The notes under the pieces: generated by a model
What the model was told of the DNA's origin: nothing
Database searches by the model: none
What the model saw: the letters and a program-made list of their open reading frames with translations, nothing else
Program-made: the position numbers and the translations under genes
Assembly: GCA_028283245.1 (NCBI GenBank)
Contig: JAPYNU010000037.1
Location: 1 to 33,744, forward strand
Length of the DNA stretch: 33,744 nt
Direction of reading: 5' to 3'
From: Candidatus Aldehydirespirator catecholifindens
Lineage (GTDB): Bacteria > Actinomycetota > Acidimicrobiia > Acidimicrobiales > Aldehydirespiratoraceae
In this document: positions 1 to 8,624 of the stretch, in pieces
How positions within the stretch are numbered: position 1 is the stretch's first letter
Layout: each line of letters opens with the position of its first letter

Positions 1-2
1 CG

Positions 3-83
3 TTCAAGATTGTGCTGTCTGACCCTGAAGGCGCAATAATCGGTGACGGCGAAGCCATCATCACCATCAAAGACAACGACTAA
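3..83 (+). CDS. C-terminal end of a Calx-beta-type surface protein (partial)
   Basis: The window opens inside a reading frame that ends with TAA at 81-83. The last 26 residues read FKIVLSDPEGAIIGDGEAII followed by TIKDND. The pattern 'L(S)DPEGAxIGDGEAxxTIxDND' is the typical last strand of a Calx-beta domain, a beta-sandwich repeat found in very large secreted or surface-anchored adhesins. Only the C-terminus is present, so domain number, signal peptide and anchoring cannot be judged. A second surface protein starts at the other end of the window. Family recognition is good for so short a piece, but function beyond extracellular adhesion or calcium binding is unknown. Confidence 0.7.
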   Translation, partial: FKIVLSDPEGAIIGDGEAIITIKDND

Positions 84-250
84 CCCAAACCCTGCCCAGT
101 CATCAGCATCACTGCAAGATCAAGTGGCTGTTCCACGCAATTTGAAGCACACGCTCTTTTGAGGGCATCTTCTATCCATTGCTTCGCGGGTGTGTGATAG
201 AAACTGGACTCGTCAACTACGTACAGCAGTATGTTGGCATCTACGAGCAC
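80..250 (-). pseudogene. Truncated PIN-domain (VapC-type) toxin
   Basis: On the minus strand a GTG at 250 opens a 56-residue frame beginning VLVDANILLYVVDESSFYHT. This is the classic N-terminus of PIN-domain ribonucleases: the first catalytic Asp in 'VDANILLY', then a helix with 'WIEDAL'. After about 35 residues the similarity is lost, and the frame stops at 80-82 over the end of the Calx-beta gene. Intact VapC proteins are about 130-140 residues and need three or four acidic residues, so the rest of the active site is missing. It is probably a decayed toxin-antitoxin remnant. A short minus-strand frame just upstream (stop near 257) may be the antitoxin tail, but I could not recognise it. Confidence 0.6.
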
Positions 251-368
251 TTGTGCCTATCGGGCGTGAGTCCCCTCAAGCACTTCGAGGGCATCAGCCA
301 CGTTGGAAACGTCAATACGCAGCCTTAGTCGACGGGTTTGCTGCACGAACGGCTAAGCCTTGCGAAGA

Positions 369-2657
369 TCAGCCCCAGTGAGTGGAGCGGTAGTCCATCA
401 TGTCGCCGCCGTGTAACTGCCGGGTGGCGTTTCCGACGCGAACCCAGAACTCCGAGTGGCTGCGGGCACCCTCTTTGGGTTTGGCGAAGACCGGTCTGCC
501 TGACGCAGATACCGAAACAATGCACACATCTTTGCCGCCGACACTCTCAAAGCTGATGCGGACGATCCCAACCGTTGGAGTTGAGAGCGTCTCGTCAAGC
601 ATTTGACGCAGGAACAGTTCGTAGCCGTCGTTGTCCTTCTTGCGGAGAGTCTGCAAGTCTGGGTCAAGGCCAAGAACGCAGCCGTCGTCGCTGACTCCAA
701 TGAGCAGTTTGCCGCCTTGGGAGTTGAGGAATCCGCAGACTGTCTTGGCGATGATGTGCTCCATCGCCTTGTCAGATCTGTCAACATGCAGGTTCCAGCG
801 AGCGGTTGATTTGAATTCGACGGTTTGTGACTCACCCACTCGCAGCAGTTCGATGACATCTTCTGCAGGCTCCGGCGTGCTGTCTTCCCGCAAAGTTTTG
901 AACCCATCACGCACTACCTGAGCGAGCAGTTTTCGTCGTCGGTCGCAGAAGGTTGCATAGTCAAGTTGCTCCCAGCCGACGGGAAGGGCGTGCCAGTAGA
1001 TCTGACGTTCGAGCCTGTCGGGACGCATCCGTGCTGTCATCGCCCTCCAGTAGGTGAGGGGGTCGTCAGCAGCGATGGTCGCATTGTCGGGCCAGTCAAG
1101 GTAGGCCATATTGGCGATCGCGTTGATGCTGCGGGTGCCGGTGATGCCTTTTGTGGCGAGATGCGCCTTCGGGAACAGGTGGTGACGCTCCACTGCTCGT
1201 GGAGATGCCACAGCGGGGTCGAACAGATCACGCAGACGCAGGTCACTGAACAAAGCTTCAGCGTCAAGGAGGTTCAAAGCGGCTTGATACGCTGACAAGA
1301 GCGGCGATTTGGCTGCGGACGTGTCGAGAAGGTTTGGAAGCGAAATCTCCCAGTAGTCGTTCGTGAAAGTTGCTCGTACTAGGCGGTCAAGCCCGTCACA
1401 GAACGCGTCTGCGCTCCCGTCTGCAACGGCCGAAAGTCGCCCAAGATCCGCCTCAATCTGGGTTTCGAATGAGCCTGTGTAGCGCCCTGTCGTATGAGAC
1501 ATGAAGAACCAACGGGCAATAACGCCTCGCAGTGTCTTGCTGTCGACTCTGAATTCGTGCTGACCGATTAGCCAAAGCACGTAGGCATAGATGACGGCAT
1601 TCTGTGAAGTCACCATTCGGCTGCTGCGGAATCCCGCGTGTGCAAGGCATTTTAGGAACTCATGCCAGTTGCTCAGGTCTAATACTTGGTCCTGCGCGCG
1701 CTCCAGTTTTGCAAACTGTGCGATACGCCGGTCTTGCGAGATCGCACCTGTCTCAAGATCTTTACCCCTCAGAATGTTGTAGACATAGCGAAGCTGGCCC
1801 CGACGGAAGGCGAGCCCTACGCCCGCTCGCAGCAGTTGGTCAGGCCTCGGTTCGATGAAGGCATTCTTTGGGGATGGCTTGGCAACGGTCGGGTCAATCG
1901 CATGTCGGCAGAACTGTTCGAGTTGTTGCCGCCCTTTCTCCCAATGCACCGACATGAGCGTCAAGATGAAGTCGGACTGCTTGAGTTGCACGCCCTGAGA
2001 GTTGGTGCGTACGAAGATTTCAGCGACCTGTTCCTCGTCAGCGCTTGCGTTCAACTCGAGCACTTGTAATCGGAAGTCGCGCAGATCGCGAACCCTGTCA
2101 ATGCGTTCTTCCAAGATGTCTTGTTGGTCGCTCCACTCGTCGCCGCTTTCGCTGGGGTTCGCTCCACGATATGTACCGAGCCGGTCTAGGAAGGAGCGGA
2201 CCGTTGATCTGTATTTGTCGGCCCACAGCACAGTGATGTCTGCGATGTACTCGGGATCTCGCTTGATAGCTGCGCTGGCGACTTCGAAGCTCTCATCCTT
2301 GGGGCGAAACGCAATGCGAATCTGCTTCTGTCGATATCGGTTGGTAAGAATTGGTCGGCCTGTGAGCACAGCGAACAACGAGGTGAGACGTTGTTGCCCG
2401 TCCACTATCAGCAGGCGAGACACGCCTTCATTCTCGCCGCCTCCCACTTGCCGCACGCCTACCTCGGCCCCGGTCTCCCAGAACATTAAAGTTCCTACCG
2501 GAAAGCCCCGATACATTGAGTCAAAGAGGTCGCGAACTTGGGTGGAAGACCAAACGAATGGTCGTTGAATGTCTGGCAGCGCGATCTTTCCCTGCCGGAT
2601 CTCCTCAATCAGAGATATCAACGGATAGCCGGTATCGCGATAGACAGTTGGTGCCAT
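369..2657 (-). CDS. DUF262 protein fused to an AlbA_2 (Schlafen-like) domain
   Basis: This 762-residue protein has three recognisable parts. Residues about 10-250 are a DUF262 (GmrS/ParB-like nuclease) domain with 'LPDIQRPFVW' at about 27-36 and the motif DGQQRLT at 86-92, which in this family binds NTP or acts in catalysis. The middle region ends in a DUF1524-like HNH segment with 'VERHHLFPKAHL' near residue 490. Residues about 600-762 are an AlbA_2 domain ('GESQTVEFKSTARW', 'FLNSQGGKLLIGVSDDG'), as in Schlafen-type and putative regulator proteins that bind nucleic acid. DUF262/DUF1524 proteins include type IV restriction enzymes such as GmrSD, so phage or foreign-DNA defence is the likely role (inference). 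The start is supported by GAGGAGGGA at about 2664-2672. The gene lies between two broken genes. Confidence 0.8.
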   Translation of the reverse strand: MAPTVYRDTGYPLISLIEEIRQGKIALPDIQRPFVWSSTQVRDLFDSMYRGFPVGTLMFWETGAEVGVRQVGGGENEGVSRLLIVDGQQRLTSLFAVLTGRPILTNRYRQKQIRIAFRPKDESFEVASAAIKRDPEYIADITVLWADKYRSTVRSFLDRLGTYRGANPSESGDEWSDQQDILEERIDRVRDLRDFRLQVLELNASADEEQVAEIFVRTNSQGVQLKQSDFILTLMSVHWEKGRQQLEQFCRHAIDPTVAKPSPKNAFIEPRPDQLLRAGVGLAFRRGQLRYVYNILRGKDLETGAISQDRRIAQFAKLERAQDQVLDLSNWHEFLKCLAHAGFRSSRMVTSQNAVIYAYVLWLIGQHEFRVDSKTLRGVIARWFFMSHTTGRYTGSFETQIEADLGRLSAVADGSADAFCDGLDRLVRATFTNDYWEISLPNLLDTSAAKSPLLSAYQAALNLLDAEALFSDLRLRDLFDPAVASPRAVERHHLFPKAHLATKGITGTRSINAIANMAYLDWPDNATIAADDPLTYWRAMTARMRPDRLERQIYWHALPVGWEQLDYATFCDRRRKLLAQVVRDGFKTLREDSTPEPAEDVIELLRVGESQTVEFKSTARWNLHVDRSDKAMEHIIAKTVCGFLNSQGGKLLIGVSDDGCVLGLDPDLQTLRKKDNDGYELFLRQMLDETLSTPTVGIVRISFESVGGKDVCIVSVSASGRPVFAKPKEGARSHSEFWVRVGNATRQLHGGDMMDYRSTHWG

Positions 2658-2820
2658 GATTGGTCCCTCCTCAATTGCGAAGGGATGACTTTACCCGCTT
2701 TGTTGTTGCTGCGCCGGGGGCTGGGTCACTGACTTGCGACACATGCACGCAACGTGATTACGCCTGGGTTTCGCATCGCTGGATGCAGTTATACAGAAGT
2801 TAGTCAGAAGTTCGGATACT

Positions 2821-2850
2821 TTGATAAACTTATGTAAACTATGTCAATAT
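2821..2850 (+). promoter_or_regulatory. Possible promoter in an AT-rich patch upstream of the truncated ATPase
   Basis: The sequence between the divergent DUF262 and ATPase genes is far more AT-rich than its surroundings from about 2787 to 2852. It holds TTGATA at 2821-2826 and CAATAT at 2845-2850 with an 18 nt spacing. This is a weak sigma-70-like match; it is listed mainly because of the base composition. Confidence 0.2.
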
Positions 2851-2875
2851 CGGGTTGCTTGGCAGAGGTTGACCG

Positions 2876-3157
2876 ATGGACAGACTTGCTAATCCCTACA
2901 GGCCAGGAGCGGGAACACAGCCCGCTGCCTTGATGGGACGCGACCATCTAATCGACGACTTTGGAGTGACCTTGCGGCGAGCGGTCGACGGTCGTCCAGG
3001 CAAGAACTGCATGCTGTTGGGTCTGCGCGGCACCGGCAAAACAGTGCTTCTGAACCGCTTCATGGAGATCGCCAGTCAGGAAGGTGTCCAGACCGCGTTC
3101 GTTGAAGCCTCTGACTCGGAGAGCTTCAGTGAAATCCTCATGTTGAGGGTGTGTTAA
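2876..3157 (+). pseudogene. N-terminal fragment of an AAA-type ATP-binding protein
   Basis: The 93-residue frame starts MDRLANPYRPGAGTQPAALM, followed by 'GRDHLIDDF' and a P-loop 'LLGLRGTGKTVLLNRF' at about 48-63. This is the start of the prokaryotic ORC/Cdc6-like AAA_16 ATPase family ('NPYxPGAGxxPxxLxGRD'), whose members run to about 380-420 residues. The frame runs into TAA at 3155-3157 just after strand 2, so the Walker B, sensor and C-terminal regions are absent. Its stop overlaps the stop of the convergent CooC-like gene in the palindrome TTAA, so the break lies exactly at a gene boundary. Probably a non-functional remnant left by a recombination event. Confidence 0.7.
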
Positions 3158-3906
3158 GTCTGTGCTGGTTGCAGTAGGTGGTTGGTTAGGGAATTGACGG
3201 CAGTCCACACTGAGGCGGCTCTAGTGCTTGGTAGAGGGACTCCCTCGCGGTCTGCTTGGGCGACTTCGTTGCTGGCGGGGATTACCACATCAAGAGGCAC
3301 ATCGTTTTGTGCACAGAGACGGGCCAGCAGGTCTTGCTGGTTTTCGCTGACTTTGTTGCCGACACCGATCCAAGCGGCTATGCCGAGTTCATCAGCTAGG
3401 ACGATCGTGCGACGGGCGGTGATCACCGCTTTGAGGCTGGGTTCCATCACAAGCACCAGCACATCGGCGTGGGCCAGAGTGCCACCAGAACGGCTCAGGT
3501 GTTCGATTCCGGCTTCCATGTCGATGATGGTGTCGTCGGTTTCGGTTTCGAGCGCTTCTCCTAGCAGGCTTCGCACCGTGGCGTGACCCCCGCAGGTACA
3601 TCCTGCGGCTGCTTCGTTGACACGCAGAGCCGACATCACGGTTACACCAGAAGGGGTTTGAGTCCCGTAGTCGGCCATTAGTTCAGCCACGGTGAGATCA
3701 CCGCGACTGCCCACAACAATCGACCGAGGCACCGTCGGCAAGGCCTCGGTTGCGCCATAGTCAAGCCCTAGCGACAGACCCAGGTTTGGGTTGGAGTCGG
3801 TGTCAACAGCCAGCACTCTTCGGCCTCGCTCGGTCAAAGCTCGAGCCAGCAGCGCGCTGATCGTCGTTTTGCCTACGCCGCCCTTGCCGACAACTCCGAT
3901 CTTCAT
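3154..3906 (-). CDS. cooC: CooC-type nickel chaperone ATPase with Cys-x-Cys motif
   Basis: This 250-residue P-loop ATPase begins MKIGVVGKGGVGKTTISALL with the deviant Walker A motif GKGGVGKTT of the MinD/ArsA/CooC class. It has 'LAVDTDSNPNLGLSLG' at about 32-47 (switch I) and 'DTIIDMEAGIEHLSR' in the Walker B region. Cys103 and Cys105 lie in 'AGCTCGGHAT'. In CooC of carbon-monoxide dehydrogenase systems the equivalent CxC pair binds Ni(II)/Zn(II) across the dimer, and ATP-driven dimerisation delivers nickel to the enzyme. No CO dehydrogenase gene is visible here, so the client enzyme is unknown. The next gene on the same strand upstream of it is unrelated; hypF lies beyond its start. It serves as the cysteine reference for the Sec-containing paralogue at 13813-14553. 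Confidence 0.8.
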   Translation of the reverse strand: MKIGVVGKGGVGKTTISALLARALTERGRRVLAVDTDSNPNLGLSLGLDYGATEALPTVPRSIVVGSRGDLTVAELMADYGTQTPSGVTVMSALRVNEAAAGCTCGGHATVRSLLGEALETETDDTIIDMEAGIEHLSRSGGTLAHADVLVLVMEPSLKAVITARRTIVLADELGIAAWIGVGNKVSENQQDLLARLCAQNDVPLDVVIPASNEVAQADREGVPLPSTRAASVWTAVNSLTNHLLQPAQT

Positions 3907-4054
3907 CGCACCTGCGCCTCAGTCATCTTGGCAACGTACCAGCCACTGCGACCACTCCCGTCACCGACCCAACTATGACACCGACGCACCACCTGCTTGA
4001 AGGTTCTCAAAAGCACTGCACCGTCTCTGGCGAGCGAGCGTCACCGTGCGAGCG

Positions 4055-6394
4055 TCACTTTGCCATCATTGCTCGTCCCACAGCTGCTTGCCCCAGCGAA
4101 ATACCCCCGTCGTTGGGTGGAACTTGACGGTGGCTAAGCACCGTGAAGCCGCACTGTTGCAAGTCTGTGGCCAGCAGTTCCGACAGCAAACGATTCTGGA
4201 AGACCCCTCCCGACAATGCCGCAGCGCTGAGTCCCGTAGCTTCACGGGCTTGCTGCGCCGCAGCCACAGCAACATCGGCCACCCAACGATGAAACGAACC
4301 CGAAATCTCAGACGGGTGCCGACCGGCTAACAAATCGTCTGTCACGGCGATGATCAGCGGAGTCGGGTCAATCACCGCAGGAGAGCCCGCGCTGATCACT
4401 ACCGGATAACGCCGCTCGCATGACCCTGCAGCCTGCTCAAGACCGATGGCGGCCTGCCCTTCGTAGCTCACGGTCTGGCGTATTGCGCACATCGCTGCCA
4501 CCGCGTCGAACAGCCTGCCCAGCGATGTTGTCATCATCGCCTGGCCCGCGCGGCACTGAAGCAGAACCTGCTCAGCCTTGCTGTGATGCTCTGCCAACGA
4601 ATCAAGTTGCGGCAGGTCCGTTCCGAATGCTTCGTGAAGATGAGCCAGCGCCATACGCCACGGTTGACGGATCGCAGCAGCGCCGCCCGGCATCGGCACT
4701 GCACGCAGATGAGCGAAGCGCTCATAGCCGCCAGCATCACCAACCAAGACCTCCCCGCCCCAGAGGACACCGTCAGTGCCCCAACCGATGCCATCAAAGA
4801 TCAGACCGATGACTTCACCCACAAAACCCGAGTCGGCCAAACAGGAAGCCAGATGCGCGTGATGATGCTGCACACCGAGTCGGGGGGCAAGATCAACGCT
4901 GCAAGCGAACTTGGTGGACAGATACTCGGGGTGCTGATCATGAACGATCAGTTCGGGCATAGCTCGGGTCAACTCAAGTAGATCGGCTACAGCAACCTCG
5001 AAAGCGTCCAAAGCGGACGGGTGCTCCAAGTCACCGAGATGCACCGACAGATGAGCCCGATTGCCCAGAGCCAAACACACCGTGTTTTTGAGTTCAGCGC
5101 CAACCGCAAGCACCGGCGCACCGCTGTTGTTGAGCTGCAGCGTTGTCGGGGCGTAACCGCGAGCGCGGCGCAGCAACTGGAAATCTCCGTTGACGACATG
5201 AGCCACGGAATCATCGGCGCGACGCTCAATAACCCGATCGTGGCTGAGGATCGCGTCCACCAGCGGCGCAAGTTCAGCCGCCGCCACAGTGTCGTCAATG
5301 ACTATTGGTTCGTCGCTGAGATTGCCGCTTGTGCAAACCAGTGCCACTCCGACAGCATCAGTTAGCAAAGCATGAAGCGGGCTCGCTGGCAGCATCACCC
5401 CCAACAGCTTCGTGTCGGGTGCCACCTGCGCCGCTACCTGCGTCGCTACCAACGCTGACTCTCGCCGAGGTGCCAGCACGATGGGGGCTTCGGGTCCACA
5501 AAGCGCCCGCTGCGCCAGATCGTCAAGCCACACGAGTTCGTTTGCTGCAGCGAGCGAAGCGACCAGCAGCGCGAAGGGTTTCTCGTCGCGCTGCTTGCGC
5601 TGTCTCAGTCGAGTCACAGCGGCTGCGTCATCGGCGCGACATGTCAGCTGATAGCCGCCCACACCCTTGACGGCGACGATGCGACCCTTTTTCAGCAGCG
5701 CTGCCGCAGCCTCCAGCGGGTCGCTGGCTTTTAGCGCTGCCGTAGCTTCTAGCGGGTCGCCAGCCTCCAGTGTTGCCGCAGCTTCTAGCGTGCCGCCGTG
5801 ACAAGCTTCTCCTGTGCTAAAGCGAAGCGACAGCTGCGGGCCGCAGTCAGCGCAGCAGACAGCTTGGGCGTGATGACGCCGATCCGTCGGGGCGAGATAC
5901 TCAGCTTCGCATAAGTCGCAAAGCGCAAAGCGAGCCATTGAAGTGCGTTCTCGGTCATAAGGCAGGCGCTGCACCACCGTGTAGCGGGGTCCACAGTCGA
6001 CGCAACATGTGAAGGGATAGCCGTAGCGGCGGTTACCGGGGTCGCGGATCTCAGCAAGGCACGCCGAGCAGGCAGATGCGTCCGCAGGAACGCCAGCAAC
6101 CACCGTGTCGCTGCCGCCTGAACTGCCAGCAATCAGAAACTTGCGGTCGTGGTCAACGCAGGGCATCACCGTCGAATGCAGCGACTCCACTCGCGCCAGC
6201 GGAGGTGCCTCGGCGGCGACCCGGTCAACGAATACGGCAAGATCATCTTGAGTGCCCTGAATTTCGCACCAGACACCGTTGTCATCATTGCCAGCAGCAC
6301 CGGTCAGTGACAGTTGTAGCGCTAGGCGATGCAGATGCGGCCGGAAACCCACGCCCTGCACAGTGCCGGTGATGCGCAGACGGAGTCGCTGCAC
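4055..6394 (-). CDS. hypF: Carbamoyltransferase HypF, [NiFe] hydrogenase maturation
   Basis: This 779-residue protein has the full HypF architecture: an acylphosphatase-like domain (about 1-90, 'GTVQGVGFRPHLHRLA'), a zinc-finger region (about 105-190, 'ACSACLAEIRDPGNRRYGYP' then CCVDCG and CDLC), a YrdC-like domain (about 230-400, 'RIVAVKGVGGYQLTCRA') and a Kae1/carbamoyltransferase domain (about 420-779, 'HHHAHLASCLADSG', 'LIFDGIGWG', 'ALSGGVFQNRLL'). HypF makes the carbamoyl adenylate used by HypE to build the CN ligands of the NiFe site, so the organism probably has a [NiFe] hydrogenase elsewhere. No other hyp gene is in the window. A 12-residue Ala/Glu-rich repeat is inserted between zinc finger and YrdC domains. 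Confidence 0.93.
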   Translation of the reverse strand: MQRLRLRITGTVQGVGFRPHLHRLALQLSLTGAAGNDDNGVWCEIQGTQDDLAVFVDRVAAEAPPLARVESLHSTVMPCVDHDRKFLIAGSSGGSDTVVAGVPADASACSACLAEIRDPGNRRYGYPFTCCVDCGPRYTVVQRLPYDRERTSMARFALCDLCEAEYLAPTDRRHHAQAVCCADCGPQLSLRFSTGEACHGGTLEAAATLEAGDPLEATAALKASDPLEAAAALLKKGRIVAVKGVGGYQLTCRADDAAAVTRLRQRKQRDEKPFALLVASLAAANELVWLDDLAQRALCGPEAPIVLAPRRESALVATQVAAQVAPDTKLLGVMLPASPLHALLTDAVGVALVCTSGNLSDEPIVIDDTVAAAELAPLVDAILSHDRVIERRADDSVAHVVNGDFQLLRRARGYAPTTLQLNNSGAPVLAVGAELKNTVCLALGNRAHLSVHLGDLEHPSALDAFEVAVADLLELTRAMPELIVHDQHPEYLSTKFACSVDLAPRLGVQHHHAHLASCLADSGFVGEVIGLIFDGIGWGTDGVLWGGEVLVGDAGGYERFAHLRAVPMPGGAAAIRQPWRMALAHLHEAFGTDLPQLDSLAEHHSKAEQVLLQCRAGQAMMTTSLGRLFDAVAAMCAIRQTVSYEGQAAIGLEQAAGSCERRYPVVISAGSPAVIDPTPLIIAVTDDLLAGRHPSEISGSFHRWVADVAVAAAQQAREATGLSAAALSGGVFQNRLLSELLATDLQQCGFTVLSHRQVPPNDGGISLGQAAVGRAMMAK
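5697..5790 (-). repeat. 36-bp tandem repeat inside hypF
   Basis: About 2.6 copies of a 36-bp unit (5697-5732, 5733-5768, 5769-5790) encode the 12-residue unit LEAxAxLxAxDP in the linker between the zinc-finger and YrdC-like domains of HypF. It keeps the frame and is probably a harmless linker expansion. Confidence 0.8.
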
Positions 6395-6566
6395 AGCGCG
6401 GAGGTTACCGAGCCTTTGCAGTTCTGAGCACGAAATCGCAGGCTCAACAAAACAGGCTCAAAGAAGAGCCGCTTGGCTCCTCTCAATATCGCAGGTGACA
6501 GGACCTATCTGCCAGCAAAACCATGCAGTTGGAACATTTATAGATATAGCTCTAAAGTCTTGAGCT

Positions 6567-8624
6567 ATGCATTTACGTCGAATCCCTTATCTCGCCCTAG
6601 TCCTAGCGCTGCTCGCTTTTTTGCTGACACCTTTCGCTCACGCCCAAGACGAAGAGGTCGTGGTTCGTGTGGGCTTGCACGCTGCCGAAAAGAACCTTAA
6701 CCCGTTCATCGTTCCCCAGGCGCTGCCATTGACGCACGATTTCACGATGCTGGTTTACGACACGCTTTTCTGGTCACAGAGCCGCATTGATCCCGAGCCT
6801 TGGCTGGCGACCGGCGCTGAAGCATCCGATGACTTCCGTGTTTGGACTGTGTCGCTGCGCGATGACGTTGTCTGGCATGACGGCGTTGCTTTCACCGCCG
6901 AAGACGTGGCTTTCACTTTCCAGTACTTCGCTGATGACGCTGGCCCGGGACGTTACGGCCATCACATTTATGACCATCCAGTGTTTGAATCAGCGACGGT
7001 CATTGACGACACCACCGTTGAGCTTCGCTTTGAGGATCCAGTGTCAACCTTCATGATGTTGCCCGGCGGTGACGCTCCGATACTGCCCAAACACATCTGG
7101 GAAGGCGTTGAAGATCCGCGTGCTGACGCCACTTCGCTGCCGGTCGGAACAGGCCCCTACGTGATGGTTGACTATGAGCCCGGCACCTCATATCGCCTGG
7201 AAGCCAATCCCGACTATTTCTTGGGGCCACCCCTAGTCGACACGCTGATCATGCCGGTGGTTAGAGACTCTCAGGCTGCTTTCGCAGGGCTCCAAACAGG
7301 TGCACTCGATTTCGTCACTCGCAACCTGCCAGCACCGCTGGTGCCTCGAATGCAAGAAAACAACGAAATTGAGGTGATCACAGGCAGCCGCATGCAGTCG
7401 CTGTATCTGATGTTCAACACCCGCAAGCCGATCCTGTCAAACCCGACAGTGCGTAAAGCCATGAGCATGGCGCTGGACCTTGAAGCCATTGTCAACATTG
7501 TTGAGGGAGGCTTAGGACGTCCAGGAAACGACACTTGGACGCATCCCGATTCGCCTTGGGCGCACCCTTCTGGTGGTCACACCTTTGACGTGGCCGCCGC
7601 CAACGCAATGCTTGACGAAGCTGGCTACGCGATGGACGGCGATACGCGTCGCAGCCCTGAAGGCGCACGGCTGGAGTTCACGCTGCTCGTCAACGCAGCC
7701 GCTCCGCCACAGATCCGATCTGGAGAACTGGTCGCTGAGCAGCTTTCTGCCATAGGTGTTGATGTCACAGTCGAACCGCTGGACGCGCCTGCCATCACCG
7801 CAGCCCGCCGCCCGGGGCCTGACGGACCGCCAAAAGTGGAAATGTTCATCGCCGTGTTTGAGTCGCACGCCCACGCTGATCCTGATCATCTATTCTTCTT
7901 CTTTCACACCCCAGGCCGAGGCGTAGGCGGGATTTTCAGCGGCTATTCCAACCCCGAATTTGATGCTGTGCTCGATTCTGCCTTAGGGGTGTCGGTGCCC
8001 GAGAAGCAAGAACTGATCAGCCAAGCGCAAGAAATTTTTGCTGCTGAAGCACCGGCAGTGGTGCTGTATTACCCCGACGGACGTTGGGGTTATCGCCCTA
8101 GCGCGTATGACGGGTGGATCAGCGACCCAGGCCACGGAGTGTTCACCAAACGTTCGCTGCTGGCACCGTATGCGGCGGTTGCAGCTTCACTCGAAGCTTC
8201 CGACTCCGAAGGCGAAGGTGAAAGCGAAGGCGGCGTTTCTGGTGATTCTGCTTCTGGTGAGGCCGACACTGGCGACACCGACGGATCTGCTGGTGACGCG
8301 GCGGCTGATTCCACAGACTCCGAGGAGTCCACGGCGGCAGCCAACAGCTCAGATGACGCTTCTGAGAATGCTGACGCGCCACAAGCAGCCGATGAGATGG
8401 CGGCTGATTCAGATGAGCCCGCTGAAGCTTCTGCTGACACTTCAACAGCCGCTGCCACTGACAGTGGCACATCAGCGCAAGACGCGTCAGATGACGGCGA
8501 CTCAGATGACGATGGCGGCGCTGCGACAGTGGTGACTGCGGTGGTAGTGCTGGCTGTCATAGCTGCGATAGCGGCGTTCGCCGTGGTGCGACGCCGTGGG
8601 CAGCAGGGCACCGTCGAAGACTGA
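6567..8624 (+). CDS. ABC transporter substrate-binding protein, Opp/Dpp/Nik family, C-terminally membrane anchored
   Basis: This 685-residue protein starts with a signal peptide (MHLRRIPYLALVLALLAF..., cleavage probably after 'FAHA'). Its SBP_bac_5 domain spans about 30-545 ('WTVSLRDDVVWHDGVAFTAE', 'LPVGTGPYVMVDYEPG', 'NPTVRKAMSMALDLEAIV'). Family members bind peptides, nickel chelates or other small solutes. The domain is followed by an Asp/Ser/Glu/Ala-rich linker of about 100 residues and a C-terminal transmembrane helix ending in Arg residues ('VVTAVVVLAVIAAIAAFAVV' then RRRG). So the protein is held by a C-terminal helix instead of a lipid, and the linker spans the wall. It is the first gene of a likely operon with the two permeases, ATPases and selenoproteins; from this context nickel is a plausible substrate, but no nickel-specific residue can be named. 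Confidence 0.88.
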   Translation: MHLRRIPYLALVLALLAFLLTPFAHAQDEEVVVRVGLHAAEKNLNPFIVPQALPLTHDFTMLVYDTLFWSQSRIDPEPWLATGAEASDDFRVWTVSLRDDVVWHDGVAFTAEDVAFTFQYFADDAGPGRYGHHIYDHPVFESATVIDDTTVELRFEDPVSTFMMLPGGDAPILPKHIWEGVEDPRADATSLPVGTGPYVMVDYEPGTSYRLEANPDYFLGPPLVDTLIMPVVRDSQAAFAGLQTGALDFVTRNLPAPLVPRMQENNEIEVITGSRMQSLYLMFNTRKPILSNPTVRKAMSMALDLEAIVNIVEGGLGRPGNDTWTHPDSPWAHPSGGHTFDVAAANAMLDEAGYAMDGDTRRSPEGARLEFTLLVNAAAPPQIRSGELVAEQLSAIGVDVTVEPLDAPAITAARRPGPDGPPKVEMFIAVFESHAHADPDHLFFFFHTPGRGVGGIFSGYSNPEFDAVLDSALGVSVPEKQELISQAQEIFAAEAPAVVLYYPDGRWGYRPSAYDGWISDPGHGVFTKRSLLAPYAAVAASLEASDSEGEGESEGGVSGDSASGEADTGDTDGSAGDAAADSTDSEESTAAANSSDDASENADAPQAADEMAADSDEPAEASADTSTAAATDSGTSAQDASDDGDSDDDGGAATVVTAVVVLAVIAAIAAFAVVRRRGQQGTVED

